This document shows, one piece after another, positions 1 to 8,091 of a stretch of DNA of 64,000 nucleotides. The stretch is from Streptomyces tropicalis (lineage in GTDB: Bacteria; Actinomycetota; Actinomycetes; Streptomycetales; Streptomycetaceae): positions 186,001 through 250,000 of the forward strand of contig NZ_JARJBB010000004.1 in the NCBI RefSeq assembly GCF_029269835.1. The letters are read 5' to 3'. The position numbers and the translations under genes are program-made. Numbering within the stretch: the stretch's first letter is position 1; each line of letters opens with the position of its first letter. Below the pieces are notes generated by a model. That model had not been told where the DNA came from. It saw only the letters and a program-made list of their open reading frames with translations, and did not search any database.

Positions 1-141
1 GATTTCAGGCGGGTTGACACAGCGTCTCCCCGCACGGCGTGTGACATGTCCGGCGATGCCGCCCGTGTCCTGCGCGCGGCACGTGCCGAACGGCCCCGCC
101 CGCACCCCGCCCCTGCTGGAGCCGCCGTGCCCGCCGGGCCC

Positions 142-1092
142 TCAGTCGACGAGCAGGACCAGCTTGCCCGTGGTGCGGCCGGTGCCGCCGAGCGCGTGCG
201 CCTCGGCGGCACCGGCCAGCGGGAAGGTCCCGGCGATCGTGGCGCGCAGCCCGCCCGACTCCACCAGGTCGGCGATCGCCCGCATGCCGTGCTGGTCGGC
301 GTCCACCAGCATCCTGACCGCCCGCACCCCGAGCCGCTCGGCCTCCCGGGGGAACGCGTCGGTGCCGACCGGCAGGATCGAGACCACGACGCCGCCCGGC
401 CGCACGACCCGCAGCGAGCGGACCGACGTCTCCCCGCCCAGGGTGTCGAGCACCACCTCGACGTCCCGCACCGCCTCGGTGAAGTCGGTCGTCCGGTAGT
501 CGATCGCCTCGTCCACCCCGATCCCGCGCAGGAAGTCGTGCTTGGGCGCGCTCGCGGTGCCGATCACGTACGCGCCCAGGGACTTGGCGATCTGCACCGC
601 CACGTGCCCGACGCCGCCGGCCGCCGCGTGGATCAGCACCCGCTGCCCCGGCCGCACGCCTGCCCGCTCCACCAGGGCCTGCCAGGCCGTCAGCGAGACC
701 AGCGGCAGCGCTCCCGCCTGGGTGTGGTCGATGCCGGCGGGCTTCGGGACGAAGGCCCGTGCCGGGCCGGCCACGTACTCGGCGTGCGAGCCGTGGCCGA
801 ACGGGTAGGGCAGCATGCCGAAGACCTCGTCCCCGGGCCGGAGGTGCGCGACGCCGACGCCGACCGCCTCGACGACGCCGGAGGCGTCCCAGCCGAGCAC
901 GAACGGCGGCTCGCCGAGGAACGCGCCGGTGGCCCGGTGCTTCCAGTCGGTCGGGTTGACCCCGGCGGCACGGACCCGGACCAGCACCTCGTTCGCCCGC
1001 GGCGCGGGCCGTTCCAGCTCCACCTCCTTCAGGACCTCGGGACCGCCGAGGACGTCCTGGCTGATGGCGCGCATGGTGTTCACAGTGCTCAT
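142..1092 (-). CDS. NADP-dependent quinone oxidoreductase-like protein
   Basis: Zinc-independent medium-chain dehydrogenase/reductase of the quinone oxidoreductase (zeta-crystallin) type, about 316 aa, predicted to transfer hydride from NADPH to quinones or enones in the cytosol. The GroES-like half carries VNPTDWKHRATG and GDEVFGM. The Rossmann half carries the nucleotide-binding loop AAAGGVGHVAVQ and ends TTGKLVLLVD. The Cys/His zinc ligands of alcohol dehydrogenases are absent, as expected for this branch. I place the start at the ATG at 1092 (MSTVNTMRAI). A second in-frame ATG at 1074 is possible, and neither has a strong ribosome binding site. The first gene of the next unit (VOC protein) is divergent. 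The substrate cannot be told from sequence. Confidence 0.88.
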   Translation of the reverse strand: MSTVNTMRAISQDVLGGPEVLKEVELERPAPRANEVLVRVRAAGVNPTDWKHRATGAFLGEPPFVLGWDASGVVEAVGVGVAHLRPGDEVFGMLPYPFGHGSHAEYVAGPARAFVPKPAGIDHTQAGALPLVSLTAWQALVERAGVRPGQRVLIHAAAGGVGHVAVQIAKSLGAYVIGTASAPKHDFLRGIGVDEAIDYRTTDFTEAVRDVEVVLDTLGGETSVRSLRVVRPGGVVVSILPVGTDAFPREAERLGVRAVRMLVDADQHGMRAIADLVESGGLRATIAGTFPLAGAAEAHALGGTGRTTGKLVLLVD

Positions 1093-1285
1093 GGTCACCC
1101 AGCCTGCCGGGAAACGCGCCACGGGGACAACGCGCCCGCAGGCCGTCCCGGCCCGGACGCGCTCGCGCGCAGGACGGCCGCTTCCCCTGCTCCGCCTCGG
1201 CCGGCCGACTGAATCCGCGGGACCGGGATATCCGCCAGGGAAGGGGCGGCGGGCCCGTCCGGCCGCCGGAATCTTCGGAGGGGAC

Positions 1286-1678
1286 ATGCCACTGGTGACC
1301 GCGGGCGTCGTGGTGCTCGACTGCGCCGAGCCCGAGAAACTCGCCGTGTTCTACAAGGAGTTCCTGGAGGCGGAGGAGACCGAGGCGACCGCCAACCTGG
1401 TGGAGATCCGCAACGCCGACGGGATGCGGATGGCCTTCCGCCGCGACGCCAACGCGACGCCGCCGAGCTGGCCGCGTCCCGAGAACTCGCTCCAGGCCCA
1501 CCTGGACTTCCGGGTCGAGGACCTGGACGCCGCCGAACGCCGCGTCGTCGAGCTCGGAGGTCGCCCGGTGGAGGCGAAGGAGGGCCCCGGCCCGTACGAG
1601 GAGCGCATCTGCGCCGATCCCGCGGGCCATTCCTTCACGCTGCGCTCCGCCCGCCTGAAGGCCCCGAAGCAGGGCTGA
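1286..1678 (+). CDS. VOC-family (glyoxalase/bleomycin-resistance fold) protein
   Basis: A 130-aa single-domain vicinal-oxygen-chelate protein. The N-terminal beta-alpha unit GVVVLDCAEPEKLAVFYKEF and the C-terminal EERICADPAGHSFTL match the usual VOC halves, here with a glyoxalase-like layout. The ATG at 1286 follows a clear GGAGGGG at 1277-1283. Such proteins act as small dioxygenases, isomerases or drug-sequestering proteins, and the exact role is not readable here. It is divergent from the quinone oxidoreductase and ends just before a strong hairpin shared with the convergent DUF4235 gene. Confidence 0.85.
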   Translation: MPLVTAGVVVLDCAEPEKLAVFYKEFLEAEETEATANLVEIRNADGMRMAFRRDANATPPSWPRPENSLQAHLDFRVEDLDAAERRVVELGGRPVEAKEGPGPYEERICADPAGHSFTLRSARLKAPKQG

Positions 1679-1685
1679 CCCCGCC

Positions 1686-1722
1686 GGGACAGGCCCCCGC
1701 CCCGGCGGCGGGGGCCTGTCCC
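1686..1722. terminator. bidirectional intrinsic terminator hairpin
   Basis: A perfect 16-bp inverted repeat (1686-1701 with 1707-1722) around the 5-nt loop CCGGC lies between two convergent genes, so it can stop transcription from both sides. There is no long T run, as usual in streptomycetes. Confidence 0.8.
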
Positions 1723-1741
1723 GGCCGGGGCACGGACCGGG

Positions 1742-2041
1742 TCAGTCCCGGCCGCCGCGTTCCTTCGCCGGCCACACGCCGGTGGACCGCTCGATGGCCT
1801 TGGCCCCCGCGCGGTCCACAGCGCTGCGCACCACCGCGAAGATGGCGCCCTGGACGGCCGCGGCGAACAGGATCTCGCCCCAGCGGCGGTCCGCGTCCAG
1901 GGCGTCCGGTGCGTCGTCCTCGTGCCGGATCGCCTTCCACGTCGCGCGGAACGCCATCCCGGCCAGCGTGCCGCCGGCCCAGCCCAGCACGAACCCGACG
2001 GGCTGGTAGGCGAGCGAGAGCTTGTTCTTCTTCTTGGCCAC
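1742..2041 (-). CDS. DUF4235 small membrane protein
   Basis: A 99-aa protein starting MAKKKNKLSLAYQPVGFVLG, the signature of the DUF4235 family of actinobacterial membrane proteins. A basic N-terminus precedes a hydrophobic Gly-rich segment (residues 12-31) and a second hydrophobic stretch (about 57-72), so two membrane helices are likely. It lies 48 nt downstream of the GST-like gene on the same strand and may be co-transcribed. A GGAGATACC sequence on the minus strand precedes the ATG. No biochemical role is known for the family. Confidence 0.85.
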   Translation of the reverse strand: MAKKKNKLSLAYQPVGFVLGWAGGTLAGMAFRATWKAIRHEDDAPDALDADRRWGEILFAAAVQGAIFAVVRSAVDRAGAKAIERSTGVWPAKERGGRD

Positions 2042-2089
2042 CGGTATCTCCTTCTTCCGTGAACTGGTCGATGAGCGGGCGGGGAGCGG

Positions 2090-3109
2090 TCAGGGGCGGT
2101 GCCCCGCCGGCACCTCCTCGCCGGCGGGCACCGGGCCGGGCGGCGTCCCGTCCCCGAAGGGCCGGCCGCCGAGCCGCTCGCGGTGGTGCGGCACCGTCCA
2201 GCCCGCCGGGTCCGGACCGAGGGGCACGATCCGGGTCGGGTTGATCCCGGTGTGCACCTGGTAGTAGTGCCGCTTGACGTGGTCGAAGTCGACCGTGTCG
2301 CCGAAGCCGGGCGTCCGGTACAGATCGCGGGCGTACGCCCACAGCACCGGATCCTCCGCCAGCTTCCAGCGGTTGCACTTGAAGTGTCCGTGATACACGG
2401 CGTCGAAACGGACCAACGTGGTGAACAGCCGGATGTCCGCCTCGGTGATCGTGTCGCCGACGAGGTAGCGCTGCCCGGCCAGCCGCTCCGCGAGCATCTC
2501 CAGCCGCCGGAAAACGCCCCGGCACGCCGCCTCGTACTCCTCCTGGGACGAGGCGAACCCGGCCCGGTACACACCGTTGTTGACGTCCTCGTGGACCTCC
2601 GCCATCACCGCGTCGATCTCCCCGCGCAGCGCCCGCGGGTACAGGTCCGGCGCCCCCGGGCGGTGCAGCGCCGTCCACTCGGTGGCGAGGTCGAGCGTGA
2701 TCCGCTGGTAGTCGTTGGTGACCAGCCGTCCGCTGGGCACGTCCACGACCGCGGGCACGCTCACGCCGCCCGGGTACCCGCGCTCCCTGCGGTCGTAGGC
2801 CTCGCTCAGGTGGCTGATCCCGAGGACGGGGTCCCGGCCGCCGGGGTCGAGGGTGAAGCGCCAGCTGCGGTCGTCCTGGATCGGATCGGCCACCGCGAGC
2901 GACAGCGCGTCCTCCAGCCCCAGCAGCCGCCGCGCGACCAGCGCCCGGCTCGCCCACGGGCAGGCGCGGCTCACCACCAGACGGTAGCGCCCGGCCTCCA
3001 CCGGCCAGCCGTCCCGCCCGTCGGCGGTGATCCGGTCCGCGAAATGGCTCCTGGACCGCTTGAAGGGCCGGTGGCCGTAGGCACTGTTGCCCGCGGGCCC
3101 GTCACTCAT
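2090..3109 (-). CDS. glutathionyl-hydroquinone reductase / Xi-class GST-like protein
   Basis: A 339-aa cytosolic protein of the Ecm4/YqjG family (Xi-class glutathione transferases). The catalytic Cys motif is in RACPWASRALV (about residues 51-61), preceded by the typical SHFADRIT and DGWPVEAGRYRLVVS segments. The all-alpha C-terminal domain contains YLVGDTITEADIRLF and the late motif HYYQVHTGINPTRIVPLGP. Family members reduce glutathionyl-hydroquinones. Actinobacteria mainly use mycothiol, so the physiological thiol is uncertain. The start at 3109 has GAGGAGG upstream. The DUF4235 gene follows at 48 nt, and the CDF transporter is divergent. Confidence 0.9.
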   Translation of the reverse strand: MSDGPAGNSAYGHRPFKRSRSHFADRITADGRDGWPVEAGRYRLVVSRACPWASRALVARRLLGLEDALSLAVADPIQDDRSWRFTLDPGGRDPVLGISHLSEAYDRRERGYPGGVSVPAVVDVPSGRLVTNDYQRITLDLATEWTALHRPGAPDLYPRALRGEIDAVMAEVHEDVNNGVYRAGFASSQEEYEAACRGVFRRLEMLAERLAGQRYLVGDTITEADIRLFTTLVRFDAVYHGHFKCNRWKLAEDPVLWAYARDLYRTPGFGDTVDFDHVKRHYYQVHTGINPTRIVPLGPDPAGWTVPHHRERLGGRPFGDGTPPGPVPAGEEVPAGHRP

Positions 3110-3205
3110 GCGTCCTCCTCGGCGTACGGGGCTCCTGGGGGACGCGTTCCCCGAATTCGCCCCGCCGCACGGTGTGAGCGGGGGCGGTCGGGGCATCCGG
3201 CGAGG

Positions 3206-4279
3206 GTGAGCGGGACATCCACGGAACACACCACGGACGACACGACCGACCGCACCGCGCAGCGGAGCCAGGAAGGCGGTACCGAAGGGCACCAGGCGGA
3301 CAGCAACACCCGGGTCACCGTACTGGTGGCCCTCGCGGCCAATCTGGTCATCGCGGCCGCCAAGGCCGTCGGCGGCATCGTCGCGGGCTCGCCCGCGCTG
3401 CTGTCGGAGGCCGCCCACTCGGTCGCCGACAGCCTGAACGAGGTCTTCCTGCTCACCGCGCTGCGCCGCAGCCGCCGCCCCGCCGACCGGAAGCACCCCT
3501 TCGGCTACGGCAAGGAGCGCTTCTTCTGGTCGCTGCTCGCCGCCGTCGGGATCTTCGTCATGGGCGGCTGCTTCTCCGTCCTCCAGGGCGTCGAGGCGCT
3601 GCGCAACGGCGCCGAGGAGAGCTTCGGCGGCTATGTGGCGGGCCTCGTCGTGCTCGCCGTGGCCCTGGTCGCCGAGGGCGTCTCCCTGCTGCGGGCGCTG
3701 CACCAGGTGCGCCGTCAGGGCGGCAAGGAGGGGCTGCGCGACCCGGCGCTGCGCACGGTGGTCGCCGAGGACGGCACCGCGGTGCTCGGCGTCACCCTCG
3801 CCATGATCGGCATGGCGCTGCACATGGTCACCGGCCAGGTCGTGTGGGAGGCGTCCGCCTCGCTGGCGATCGGTGCCCTGCTCGGCTACGTCGCCTACCG
3901 GCTGGGCCGCGACGCGCGCGACCAGCTGATCGGGGAGGCGGCGGACCCGGAGCTGTCCGACCGGATCAGGGACATGCTCGAGGAGCAGGCGGAGATCGAC
4001 AGCGTGGAGTCGCTGTTCACCATGAAGATGGGGCTGGACTCCGTGCTGGTGGCCGCCCGGATCGACCTGGCGCCCGGCCTGGACAGCGAGGAGGTCGAGC
4101 GGGTGTCCGTGCGCATCAAGGCCTCCCTGCGCGACGCCGTCTCCGAGGCGGACCAGGTCTTCCTCGACGTGACCGACCGGGTGGAGGAGGAGCGGCGCGA
4201 GCGTCCCGCCACCGCGCGGCCGGCGGAGGAGCGGGCACAGGAGAGCCCCGCCGCGACGGGGGAACGCGGCGGGGCCTGA
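3206..4279 (+). CDS. cation diffusion facilitator (CDF) metal exporter
   Basis: A 357-aa inner-membrane divalent-cation/proton antiporter of the CDF family, predicted to export Zn, Fe, Co or Mn. Six transmembrane helices run from about residue 33 to 240. The metal-site motif is in EAAHSVADSLNEVF, with a second acidic site in VAEDGTAVLG. A cytoplasmic ferredoxin-like domain (DSVESLFTMKMGLDSVLVAA) follows, then an Arg/Glu/Ala-rich tail of about 30 residues. I chose GTG at 3206 (VSGTSTEHTT); the first 25 residues are polar and poorly conserved, so the start is soft. It is divergent from the GST-like gene. Confidence 0.9.
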   Translation: MSGTSTEHTTDDTTDRTAQRSQEGGTEGHQADSNTRVTVLVALAANLVIAAAKAVGGIVAGSPALLSEAAHSVADSLNEVFLLTALRRSRRPADRKHPFGYGKERFFWSLLAAVGIFVMGGCFSVLQGVEALRNGAEESFGGYVAGLVVLAVALVAEGVSLLRALHQVRRQGGKEGLRDPALRTVVAEDGTAVLGVTLAMIGMALHMVTGQVVWEASASLAIGALLGYVAYRLGRDARDQLIGEAADPELSDRIRDMLEEQAEIDSVESLFTMKMGLDSVLVAARIDLAPGLDSEEVERVSVRIKASLRDAVSEADQVFLDVTDRVEEERRERPATARPAEERAQESPAATGERGGA

Positions 4280-4287
4280 CAGGCGGG

Positions 4288-4385
4288 TTCCCGGCCCCGG
4301 GCGCTTCATGCGCCCCGGGCCGGGAATTTCTTCCCGGCCGGCCCCCTGGCCCCCGGGGACCGCGGTGGGCCACCCGGGGGCCAGG
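4288..4385. terminator. double terminator hairpin between convergent genes
   Basis: Two consecutive hairpins. The first (4288-4304 with 4310-4326) has 17-bp arms with one mismatch and a 5-nt loop. The second (4345-4357 with 4373-4385) has perfect 13-bp arms. They separate the CDF gene from the convergent nitroreductase gene. Confidence 0.75.
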
Positions 4386-4391
4386 AGCGGA

Positions 4392-4844
4392 TCAGTGACT
4401 GCCGTCGGCCGGCTCCAGCACGAACACCGGGATCTCGCGCGACGTCTTCTCCTGGTACTCGGCGTAGGGCGGGAACGCGGCCACGGCCCGCTCCCACCAC
4501 TCGGCCCGCTCCGCCCCGGAGAGCTCACGGGCCGTCATGTCCTGCCGGACCGGCCCGTCCTGCAGCTCGGCCCGCGGGTCGGCCTTGAGGTTGAAGTACC
4601 AGACCGGGTGCTTGGGCGCCCCGCCCTGCGAGGCCACCGCGGCGTACCGGCCGTCGTGCTCCACCCGCATCAGCGGCGTCTTGCGGACCTTGCCGCTCTT
4701 CGCACCCAGGGTCGTCAGCACGATCACGGGCAGCCCCGTGTCCATCAGCGTCGTGCCCTTGGTCCCGCCGGAGCTCTCGTACAACTCCACCTGGTCCCGC
4801 ACCCACTGGGCCGGGCTGGGCTCGTACTCGCCCTCCAGAGGCAT
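4392..4844 (-). CDS. F420-dependent nitroreductase-family (Ddn-like) protein
   Basis: A 150-aa split-beta-barrel protein of the deazaflavin (F420)-dependent nitroreductase family. Diagnostic segments are [13 protein letters not shown] near the N-terminus, [20 protein letters not shown], and [12 protein letters not shown]. Members bind F420 and reduce quinones, nitroaromatics or enones; in mycobacteria Ddn acts as an F420H2-dependent quinone reductase. I chose ATG 4844 (MPLEGEY), with AGAGGA upstream, over longer in-frame starts. The C-terminus [14 protein letters not shown] is typical. It stands alone. Confidence 0.9.
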   Translation of the reverse strand: MPLEGEYEPSPAQWVRDQVELYESSGGTKGTTLMDTGLPVIVLTTLGAKSGKVRKTPLMRVEHDGRYAAVASQGGAPKHPVWYFNLKADPRAELQDGPVRQDMTARELSGAERAEWWERAVAAFPPYAEYQEKTSREIPVFVLEPADGSH

Positions 4845-5088
4845 GGCGTTCCGTCCTCTCTCGTGTCCTGCGTCCGTTCTCGCACCGCCCTGCAACACCG
4901 GTGCCCACAGGATCCATCCCTACCGCGTTCCCCACGGAGGGCGGACGCACCGCGCCCGGTGGCGGAATCCGCGGGGCCGGGCGGCCCGTCGGACGGCCGT
5001 ATCGCGCCAGGCCCCGGCCGCCGGGCCCCGGCCGTGGACCCGGCACCCGGCACGGTCCCACCGCGGGGTGCCCCGTCCGCGCGACCGC

Positions 5089-5721
5089 TCATCCCGGTGC
5101 GAGGACCGTCCGCACGGCCAGCCCCGCCATCACCGCGCTCGACACGAGCGCGGTCGCAAGGCGCCCCCGGTGTCCCGTCAGGGCGCGGCCCAGCAGCGCG
5201 CCGCCGCCGGCGAGCAGCAGCTGCCAGCTCGCGGACGCGGCGAACGCGGCGAGGACGAACGTGCCCTGGTCGGCCGGCGGCACGGCGTGCGCGGTGCGGG
5301 TGCCGAGCACCAGCGCCGCGAAGTAGACGACCGTGGCGGGGTTGAGCAGCGTGACCCCGAGCAGCCCGACATACGCCCGCGCCGGACCGGGCGGAGCCGG
5401 CTCGTGCCGGACGGCGAGCCGCCGGGCCCGGTACCGGCGCAGCGCGGTGAGCGCCCCCCACACCGCCAGCCCGGCCAGCACCAGGGCCGACACCCAGCGC
5501 AGCGGCACCAGGACCGGCCGCAGCGCGGCGGCCAGCGCGGCGCCCCCGAGGGTGGCGAGCAGGGCGTACAGGCCGTCGGCGGTGGCCACGCCGAGCGCGG
5601 CGCACGATCCGGTCCGCAGCGAGCTGCGGGCGCTGAGGGAAACGAGGTAGGTCCCGACGGCGCCGACGGGCACGGCGATGCCGAAGCCCGCGAGCAGCCC
5701 GGCGACCAGCGCGCCCGTCAC
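5089..5721 (-). CDS. LysE/RhtB-family amino-acid exporter
   Basis: A 210-aa integral membrane protein with about six hydrophobic segments. The N-terminus VTGALVAGLLAGFGIAVPVGAVGTYLV has the LysE-family helix 1 with its Pro-containing PVGAVG motif. GVTLLNPATVVYFAAL matches the conserved loop with NP between helices 4 and 5 in exporters of basic or neutral amino acids. The start is taken as GTG at 5721, where similarity begins; about 80 further codons are open upstream but are Arg/Pro-rich and look non-coding. Substrate unknown. Confidence 0.85.
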   Translation of the reverse strand: MTGALVAGLLAGFGIAVPVGAVGTYLVSLSARSSLRTGSCAALGVATADGLYALLATLGGAALAAALRPVLVPLRWVSALVLAGLAVWGALTALRRYRARRLAVRHEPAPPGPARAYVGLLGVTLLNPATVVYFAALVLGTRTAHAVPPADQGTFVLAAFAASASWQLLLAGGGALLGRALTGHRGRLATALVSSAVMAGLAVRTVLAPG

Positions 5722-5912
5722 GGCCGCGCCGTGCCGTGCCTTCGCGGACGGCCCGGCTGCTGCTGCCGGTGCTCCGCGGCGGGGTGAGCGGCGTACCGTG
5801 GCAGCAGGGGGATCCGGATCGAGGACATGGCCGGATCCTGCTGTCCGCGTCCCGCGGACGGCAACCGAATTTCGCCCGGGGAGCGGCATGTCCCGGCCAG
5901 ATCCCGCGGGTC

Positions 5913-5978
5913 GCCGATCTGGCCGAACTTCATGTCGTGCCTTAGATGCCTGGGGCATCTAATGAAGATCGGCACGAC
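5913..5978 (+). promoter_or_regulatory. nested inverted repeats upstream of the P450 gene
   Basis: A perfect 9-bp inverted repeat with a 3-nt centre (TTAGATGCC-TGG-GGCATCTAA, 5942-5962) sits inside a second 8-bp repeat (GTCGTGCC 5934-5941 and GGCACGAC 5971-5978). A third pair (GCCGATCT 5913-5920 and AGATCGGC 5966-5973) overlaps the second. The array lies 25-90 nt before the P450 start, and a downstream GAGG at 5994 serves as ribosome binding site. It looks like an operator or a structured leader. The cognate regulator is not visible nearby. Confidence 0.6.
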
Positions 5979-6002
5979 GCACTCTTCGTCTGCGAGGTCT
6001 CC

Positions 6003-7199
6003 ATGACGGCACTGTCGGAACCCGTCGCCTTCCCCCAGGACCGCACCTGTCCCTACCACCCGCCGGCCGGCTACGACGCACTGCGCGCCGACCGGCCGAT
6101 CAGCCGCGTCTCCCTCTACGACGGCCGCCCGGTCTGGCTCGTCACCGGGCACGAGGAGGCCCGGCGCCTGCTGGCCGACCCGCGCCTGTCCACCGACCGC
6201 ACCCGGCCCGGGTTCCCGATGCCCAGCGCCCGCTTCGCCGCGGTCCGCAACCGCACGATCGCGCTGCTCGGCATCGACGACCCCGAGCACCGCGCCCAGC
6301 GCCGCACGGTGATCCCCCACTTCACCGTGAAGCGCGCCACGGCGCTCAGGCCGGGCATCCAGCGCATCGTCGACGACCTGCTGGACGCGATGATCGCCCA
6401 GGGCCCGCCCGCGGAGCTGGTGAGCGCCTTCGCGCTGCCGGTCCCCTCCATGGTGATCTGCACCCTGCTCGGCGTGCCCTACGCCGACCACGAGTTCTTC
6501 GAGGAGCAGTCCCGCCGGCTGCTGCGCGGTCCGGACGCCTCCGACACCCAGGAGGCGCGGGAACTGCTCGAGCAGTACCTGGGCGAGCTGATCGACCGCA
6601 AGCGCAAGGAGCCCGGCGACGGCCTGCTCGACGAACTCGTGCACCAGCAGCTGCGCGAGGGCACCCTGGACCGGGACGAGCTGATCTCCCTCGCGGTCAT
6701 CCTGCTGATCGCGGGCCACGAGACGACCGCCAACATGATCTCGCTGGGCACCTTCACCCTGCTCCAGCACCCCGAACGCCTGGCGGAGCTGCGGGCCGAC
6801 CCGGCGCTGCTGCCCGCGGCGGTCGAGGAGCTGCTGCGGATGCTGTCCATCGCCGACGGACTGCTGCGGCTCGCCACCGAGGACATCGAGGTGGCCGGGA
6901 CCACCGTCCGGGCCGGCGACGGCGTCGCCTTCTCCACCTCCGTGATCAACCGCGACGAGGAGGTCTACTCCGCCCCGGACAGCCTGGACTTCCACCGGCC
7001 GGTCCGCCACCACGTCGCCTTCGGCTTCGGCATCCACCAGTGCCTCGGGCAGAACCTGGCGCGGGCCGAGCTGGAGATCGCGCTGAGCTCACTGCTCGGC
7101 CGGCTGCCCACCCTCCGTCTCGCCGCCGAGCCGGACACGATCCCGTTCAAGGCCGGCGACACGATCCAGGGGATGCTGGAACTCCCCGTGACCTGGTAA
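6003..7199 (+). CDS. cytochrome P450, CYP105-like
   Basis: A 398-aa soluble bacterial class I P450, which hydroxylates or otherwise oxidises small molecules using electrons from a ferredoxin. Visible marks: I-helix oxygen-activation motif AGHETT (237-242), K-helix E276-x2-R279, and heme loop FGFGIHQC with the thiolate Cys347. The N-terminal pattern CPYHPPAGYDALRADRPISRV and overall spacing resemble the CYP105 family of streptomycetes, which includes promiscuous xenobiotic and antibiotic oxidases. The start is the ATG at 6003, with GAGG 5 nt upstream. An ATG at 5946 is in frame but lies inside the inverted-repeat array. Its ferredoxin follows 12 nt downstream, a clear two-gene operon. Confidence 0.95.
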   Translation: MTALSEPVAFPQDRTCPYHPPAGYDALRADRPISRVSLYDGRPVWLVTGHEEARRLLADPRLSTDRTRPGFPMPSARFAAVRNRTIALLGIDDPEHRAQRRTVIPHFTVKRATALRPGIQRIVDDLLDAMIAQGPPAELVSAFALPVPSMVICTLLGVPYADHEFFEEQSRRLLRGPDASDTQEARELLEQYLGELIDRKRKEPGDGLLDELVHQQLREGTLDRDELISLAVILLIAGHETTANMISLGTFTLLQHPERLAELRADPALLPAAVEELLRMLSIADGLLRLATEDIEVAGTTVRAGDGVAFSTSVINRDEEVYSAPDSLDFHRPVRHHVAFGFGIHQCLGQNLARAELEIALSSLLGRLPTLRLAAEPDTIPFKAGDTIQGMLELPVTW

Positions 7200-7211
7200 G
7201 AGGCTGCCGTC

Positions 7212-7412
7212 ATGCACATCGACATCGACACGGACCGCTGCATCGGCGCCGGCCAGTGCGCGCTGGCCGCACCGGGCGTCTTCACCCAGGACGACGACGG
7301 CTTCAGCACCCTGGTGCCCGGCCGGGAGGACGGCGGCGGGGACCCGATGGCCCGGGTGGCCGCCCGCGCCTGCCCGGTCGGAGCCATCACGGTGTCGGAG
7401 GCGGACGACTGA
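7212..7412 (+). CDS. 3Fe-4S ferredoxin, P450 partner
   Basis: A 66-aa ferredoxin. Cluster ligands are Cys10, Cys16 and Cys54. In CIGAGQC the middle Cys of the usual C-x2-C-x2-C is replaced by Ala13, and the last Cys is followed by Pro (ACPVGAI). This is the signature of the single [3Fe-4S] ferredoxins that donate electrons to streptomycete P450s. Its position 12 nt after the P450 stop makes it the cognate redox partner. No ferredoxin reductase is present in the window, so that must be supplied from elsewhere. Confidence 0.95.
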   Translation: MHIDIDTDRCIGAGQCALAAPGVFTQDDDGFSTLVPGREDGGGDPMARVAARACPVGAITVSEADD

Positions 7413-7419
7413 GGTCCCG

Positions 7420-7445
7420 GGCCGCCGGGGTGCGCCCCGGCGGCC
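7420..7445 (+). terminator. terminator after the P450-ferredoxin operon
   Basis: A perfect 11-bp G/C inverted repeat (7420-7430 with 7435-7445) with loop TGCG starts 8 nt after the ferredoxin stop. Confidence 0.65.
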
Positions 7446-7521
7446 GCGGCCGCCGCCCGCCGGGACGGCCGGATCCACGCGCCGCCCCGGACGCACCGGC
7501 CCGCGCGGCCCGGCCGTTCAG

Positions 7522-7534
7522 TAGGGTGCCCGGA
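7522..7534 (+). promoter_or_regulatory. leaderless -10 element
   Basis: TAGGGT at 7522-7527 lies 6 nt before the ATG at 7534, placing the transcription start at or next to the start codon. No clear -35 box is seen. Confidence 0.5.
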
Positions 7535-8058
7535 TGGCCGACCGCACCGAGCACCCCTTCCTCTACGTCGTCGTCTGCGGCGCGGGCGTCGCCGCGGGCG
7601 TCGGCAGGCTGATCACCGCCGCGCAGGAGCGCCACTGGGAGGTCGGCGTGATCGCCACCCCGGTCGCCGCGCAGGGGGGCTTCTTCGACCTGGCGGCGGT
7701 GGAGGCGCAGACGGGCCGTCCGGTCCGCTCCGCCTGGCGCACCCCGGCCGATCCGCGCCCCTTCCCGCCGCCGGACGCCGTGGCCGTCGCCCCCGCCACC
7801 TTCAACACCGTCAACAAGTGGGCGGCCGGCATCGCGGACACGCTCGCCGTGGCCACCCTGTGCGAGGCGTACGGCCTCGGCGTCCCGATCACCGCCCTGC
7901 CCTGCGTGGCCGGGGCCCTGGCCACGCACCCCGCCTACCGGGACAGCCTCACCCGGTTGCAGGGGATGGGCGTCCGATTCGGCGCACCGCACGCCGGCGG
8001 CCCGGACGAGTTCGCCTGGGAGCAGGCACTGGACCTGCTGGCCGGGCCGCCGGCCTGA
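7534..8058 (+). CDS. flavoprotein-family (HFCD fold) protein
   Basis: A 174-aa protein of the flavoprotein / homo-oligomeric flavin-containing Cys decarboxylase superfamily (relatives: phosphopantothenoylcysteine decarboxylase, EpiD, dipicolinate synthase B). The N-terminus FLYVVVCGAGVAAGVGRLIT is the flavin-binding loop, and DAVAVAPATFNTVNKWAAGI matches the PASANT-like motif with the conserved Asn. The decarboxylase catalytic His is not in its usual place, so activity is uncertain. A -10 box TAGGGT (7522-7527) lies 6 nt before the ATG and there is no ribosome binding site, so the mRNA is probably leaderless. Confidence 0.82.
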   Translation: MADRTEHPFLYVVVCGAGVAAGVGRLITAAQERHWEVGVIATPVAAQGGFFDLAAVEAQTGRPVRSAWRTPADPRPFPPPDAVAVAPATFNTVNKWAAGIADTLAVATLCEAYGLGVPITALPCVAGALATHPAYRDSLTRLQGMGVRFGAPHAGGPDEFAWEQALDLLAGPPA

Positions 8059-8091
8059 GCCCGGCAGCACCCGGCAGCCGCACGCACCCGA

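Noticed and set aside
5..1630. Long open frame on the minus strand across the oxidoreductase and VOC genes
   Set aside because: It is Arg/Gly/Ala-rich, antisense or out of frame to two genes with clear domains, and is a usual by-product of very high GC.
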